A stretch of 6,848 nucleotides of DNA. It comes from Patescibacteria group bacterium (GTDB taxonomy: Bacteria; Patescibacteriota; Minisyncoccia; Phycocordibacterales; UBA12079). A model generated the notes under the pieces. It saw nothing but the letters and a program-made list of their open reading frames with translations. It was not told the DNA's origin and made no database searches. Shown here piece after piece: positions 5,155 through 6,848 of the stretch. The position numbers and the translations under genes are program-made. Each line of letters begins with the position of its first letter. Within the stretch, counting starts at the first letter, position 1. Location: contig JAHIOZ010000046.1 in the NCBI GenBank assembly GCA_018894995.1, positions 1 through 6,848 of the forward strand, in the 5' to 3' direction.

Positions 5155-5188
5155 AACATTCCAACATTCTTAAGAATGTTGGAATGTT
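5155..5188. repeat. Palindrome 2, upstream copy (34 bp, perfect)
   Basis: The left arm is AACATTCCAACATTCTT and the right arm is its exact complement, centred between 5171 and 5172. It contains the same four AACATTC/GAATGTT half-sites as 4827-4870. It lies between tsaE and the winged-helix gene, starting 20 bases upstream of the TATAAT, where an operator for the adjacent regulator would be expected. The 66 bases from 5189 to 5260 show nothing further I can support. Confidence 0.93.
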
Positions 5189-5260
5189 TTTTAAATTGTT
5201 TTGTATTTTGATTTTCGTTTATTTAGATTTATTTGAAATTTGGTGCTTATAATTTTGGAT

Positions 5261-5767
5261 TTAAAAAGCTATTTCTCTTTTATTTTCATCAATAAATTTA
5301 AATTTTATTTTTTTTGTATCTTTTAACAAGATATCGGCGATTTTTTCCGGCCATTCTATTAAAATGATGTTTTTTGGGTCATTTGAAATTTCTTCCCAAC
5401 CGAGACTTTTCATTTCTTCCCCGCTGTTTAAACGATAAGCATCAATGTGAATAATGTGTTTAAACTCCCCCGACTTGGAAACCCGGTTTCCAAGTTTTTT
5501 ATTTTGTTTGAATAATTTGGGCAGTTTGTAAATTTTTTCAATTACAAAAGTCGGGCTGGTTACCGTTTGTTTTACGCCAAAAGCTGAAATAAAACTTTTT
5601 GTAAAAGTCGTCTTCCCCGAACCCAAATTCCCATACAAAGCAAAAATTACAGCTTTACCCGAACTCTGTTTTAAAGATTTCACAGTAACCGGAGCACTGT
5701 GGATTTTGTTTGCAACAGATTGAGCAAATTTTTCCATTTCTTTTAAATTTTTCAAAACTTTTTTCAT
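5261..5767 (-). CDS. tsaE: tRNA t6A37 biosynthesis ATPase TsaE
   Basis: This 168-residue P-loop ATPase of the YjeE/TsaE family works with TsaB and TsaD to place threonylcarbamoyl on A37 of ANN-decoding tRNAs. Visible motifs are the Walker A GNLGSGKTT (46-54), SPTFVIEKIY (71-80), HIDAYRL (107-113) and IEWPEKI (137-143), in family order and complete to the C-terminus. Between IEKIY and HIDAYRL, where the family usually has only a few residues, there are about 25, including LGNRVSKSGEF. This insertion coincides with a DNA palindrome at 5473-5495. The start is the ATG at 5767; a TATAAA ends 5 bases upstream and no Shine-Dalgarno is seen, so a leaderless message is possible. tsaB and tsaD are not in the window. 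Confidence 0.93.
   Translation of the reverse strand: MKKVLKNLKEMEKFAQSVANKIHSAPVTVKSLKQSSGKAVIFALYGNLGSGKTTFTKSFISAFGVKQTVTSPTFVIEKIYKLPKLFKQNKKLGNRVSKSGEFKHIIHIDAYRLNSGEEMKSLGWEEISNDPKNIILIEWPEKIADILLKDTKKIKFKFIDENKREIAF
5473..5495. repeat. Palindrome inside tsaE with terminator-like shape
   Basis: ACTTGGAAACC (5473-5483) and GGTTTCCAAGT (5485-5495) are exact complements around C5484, and on the plus strand a T run continues directly (T495-T500 equivalents at 5495-5500). It encodes residues 91-99 of TsaE, within a stretch longer than in typical family members. It may be an inserted palindromic element. It also has the form of an intrinsic terminator for antisense transcription. Confidence 0.6.
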
Positions 5768-5772
5768 AACTA

Positions 5773-5778
5773 TTTATA
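5773..5778 (-). promoter_or_regulatory. Possible -10 box of tsaE
   Basis: TATAAA on the minus strand ends 5 bases before the tsaE ATG. No convincing -35 element is seen at 16-18 bases. Two TAGGT words (5782-5778 and 5793-5789) overlap or adjoin it. Confidence 0.35.
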
Positions 5779-5879
5779 CCTAAACATTACCTAGATATGA
5801 CCTTTAGAAATACTAGGATATGTTGTATTTAATGATTGTTTTCGCAAAATTAATTTTTTATTACCTATTTAATCACCTA
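5778..5879 (-). promoter_or_regulatory. Paired TAGGT boxes in the tsaE upstream region
   Basis: Read on the minus strand, TAGGT occurs at 5879-5875, 5867-5863, 5793-5789 and 5782-5778. They form two pairs with start-to-start spacings of 12 and 11 bases, about one helical turn. The pairs frame the gap between the AlbA_2 gene and tsaE. They may be regulator sites, or chance in AT-rich sequence. Confidence 0.25.
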
Positions 5880-5895
5880 ATAAGAAATATTTCCT

Positions 5896-6848
5896 TTATC
5901 CATTCAAAAACCACTTACCTGTTTGGGGATTACCTCTAAAAAGAAGTTTCCCTGAACGCCTAAGTTCTTGTAAAATATTATTAATATCCTTGCTTGTTAA
6001 TTCAGGAAAAGCCTGTCTAACTTCCACAGAAATAATACTGCCATTATCTTTTATGTGCTTTACTATCATCTCTTTAATTCTATCCCTACCTAAACCTTCT
6101 AATTTGGTATACTCACCTAAAATATCTTTACTTTTATAGTATTCTTTTGAAAGTAAATATTTTGTGCCTCTGCCGTGACCAATAACTACGACAACACCCT
6201 TATCTAAAAACTTCTGGACGTCTTTTTTGATAATATTATTTTTTTTACCGCTCTTAATTGTTTCTAACAAAATTAAATCATCCACCGAAAAACCTATTTG
6301 CATCTTTTTATCAACCTCGTCTAAATAAGAAACAAACTCTTTATTTTTCACAATTGCCGGTATGTTCAAAACAACTTCGCTCTCATCAGAATCAAAATAA
6401 TCCGGAATCCCCTTGCCTTCTCTGATAGTATTTTCAAATATCAAATCAACACCCTGTCCTGATCTTTCAACAAAACCTATTTTTTCAAACGACTCAGCCA
6501 ATCTTCTGTTCCTCCAAAAATTCTTTTTGTGAATATTCTCCGGGGTTATTCCAAAAGGCAAACCGCCGGGACTTTTAAAAACAATCTTTTCTGGACTTTG
6601 CTTTATAAAAACAGAAGAATGTTTTTTATAATCTCTATGTATAACAGCATTTAATAACGCCTCTCGAACAACCTCTTCGTTAAAAGAAAGAATGTCTCTC
6701 CTAATCAAACCTGTTTGAAACTGAAAAACGGTATTTCTTAATTTTATTTTAATAAGTATTTTGTCTAAAATATTGATTAAAGGGCCTCTATAATTTACTC
6801 TCTCCGAATATTTAATATCCGTATCCTTGTTCCTGTACTCAAAAATTA
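5896..6848 (-). CDS. AlbA_2/GHKL ATP-binding protein, N-terminus beyond window
   Basis: The frame stays open to the right edge, so the gene is cut at its 5' end and 316 residues are visible. The first visible residues, FEYRNKDTDIKYSERVNYRG, match the end of the AlbA_2 (Schlafen-type) domain and linker of COG2865-type proteins. A divergent GHKL ATPase domain (HATPase_c_4) follows: EALLNAVIHRDY with the N-box Asn, SPGGLP, and a segment RNRRLAESF...GFVERSGQGVDLI. The C-terminal 65 residues, from about DRIKEMIVKHI to the end, look like a winged helix. Family members are often called putative transcriptional regulators or RecG-like helicases, although no helicase domain is present; biochemical roles are mostly unknown. 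A TTG at 6708 could be read as a start but would cut through conserved sequence. It is in the same direction as tsaE with 128 bases between them. Confidence 0.85.
   Translation of the reverse strand, partial: IFEYRNKDTDIKYSERVNYRGPLINILDKILIKIKLRNTVFQFQTGLIRRDILSFNEEVVREALLNAVIHRDYKKHSSVFIKQSPEKIVFKSPGGLPFGITPENIHKKNFWRNRRLAESFEKIGFVERSGQGVDLIFENTIREGKGIPDYFDSDESEVVLNIPAIVKNKEFVSYLDEVDKKMQIGFSVDDLILLETIKSGKKNNIIKKDVQKFLDKGVVVVIGHGRGTKYLLSKEYYKSKDILGEYTKLEGLGRDRIKEMIVKHIKDNGSIISVEVRQAFPELTSKDINNILQELRRSGKLLFRGNPQTGKWFLNG

Noticed and set aside
6706..6708. TTG at 6708 as the true start of the AlbA_2/GHKL gene
   Set aside because: The frame is open to the window edge and the upstream residues match the conserved AlbA_2-linker region, so the gene is truncated by the window.

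Overview
The window is AT-rich and compact. It carries housekeeping genes in reduced forms typical of Candidate Phyla Radiation bacteria (Patescibacteria, perhaps a Parcubacteria-like lineage): a 252-residue clamp-loader delta subunit, a DNA polymerase I with no recognisable proofreading domain, and a short TsaE. All reading frames fit the standard bacterial code. The lineage is an inference from these gene forms and from base composition.

Layout, left to right. Positions 3-38 look like the last 11 codons of a plus-strand histidine kinase. A low-complexity gap follows, then tRNA-Lys(UUU) on the plus strand with a strong terminator. Positions 364-685 hold no gene but are highly structured: two tandem nested inverted-repeat units whose outer ends copy the T arm of the tRNA. 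The remaining genes are all on the minus strand. Read in the direction of transcription they are: an AlbA_2/GHKL ATP-binding protein cut by the right edge, tsaE, a small winged-helix regulator, polA, holA, and a PaaX-like protein with a Cas2-like domain.

The most unusual feature is a repeated architecture. Each of the two small genes with a predicted winged-helix DNA-binding domain is bracketed by two copies of its own perfect palindrome. The PaaX/Cas2-like gene lies between copies at 728-761 and 1437-1476. The 91-residue winged-helix gene lies between copies at 4827-4870 and 5155-5188. The two palindromes are unrelated in sequence but share a 34-bp perfect core length. In both cases the upstream copy sits just 5' of a TATAAT box, as an operator would. 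The downstream copy of the second pair encodes the regulator's last residues and overlaps the polA initiation region, which suggests a self-regulating regulator-polA unit. Mobile cassettes or dispersed palindromic repeats are the alternatives.

Functionally, polA and holA belong to DNA replication and repair, while tsaE and tRNA-Lys belong to translation: TsaE serves the t6A37 modification of ANN-decoding tRNAs, including tRNA-Lys(UUU). Several genes have a -10 box so close to the start codon that leaderless transcripts are likely.
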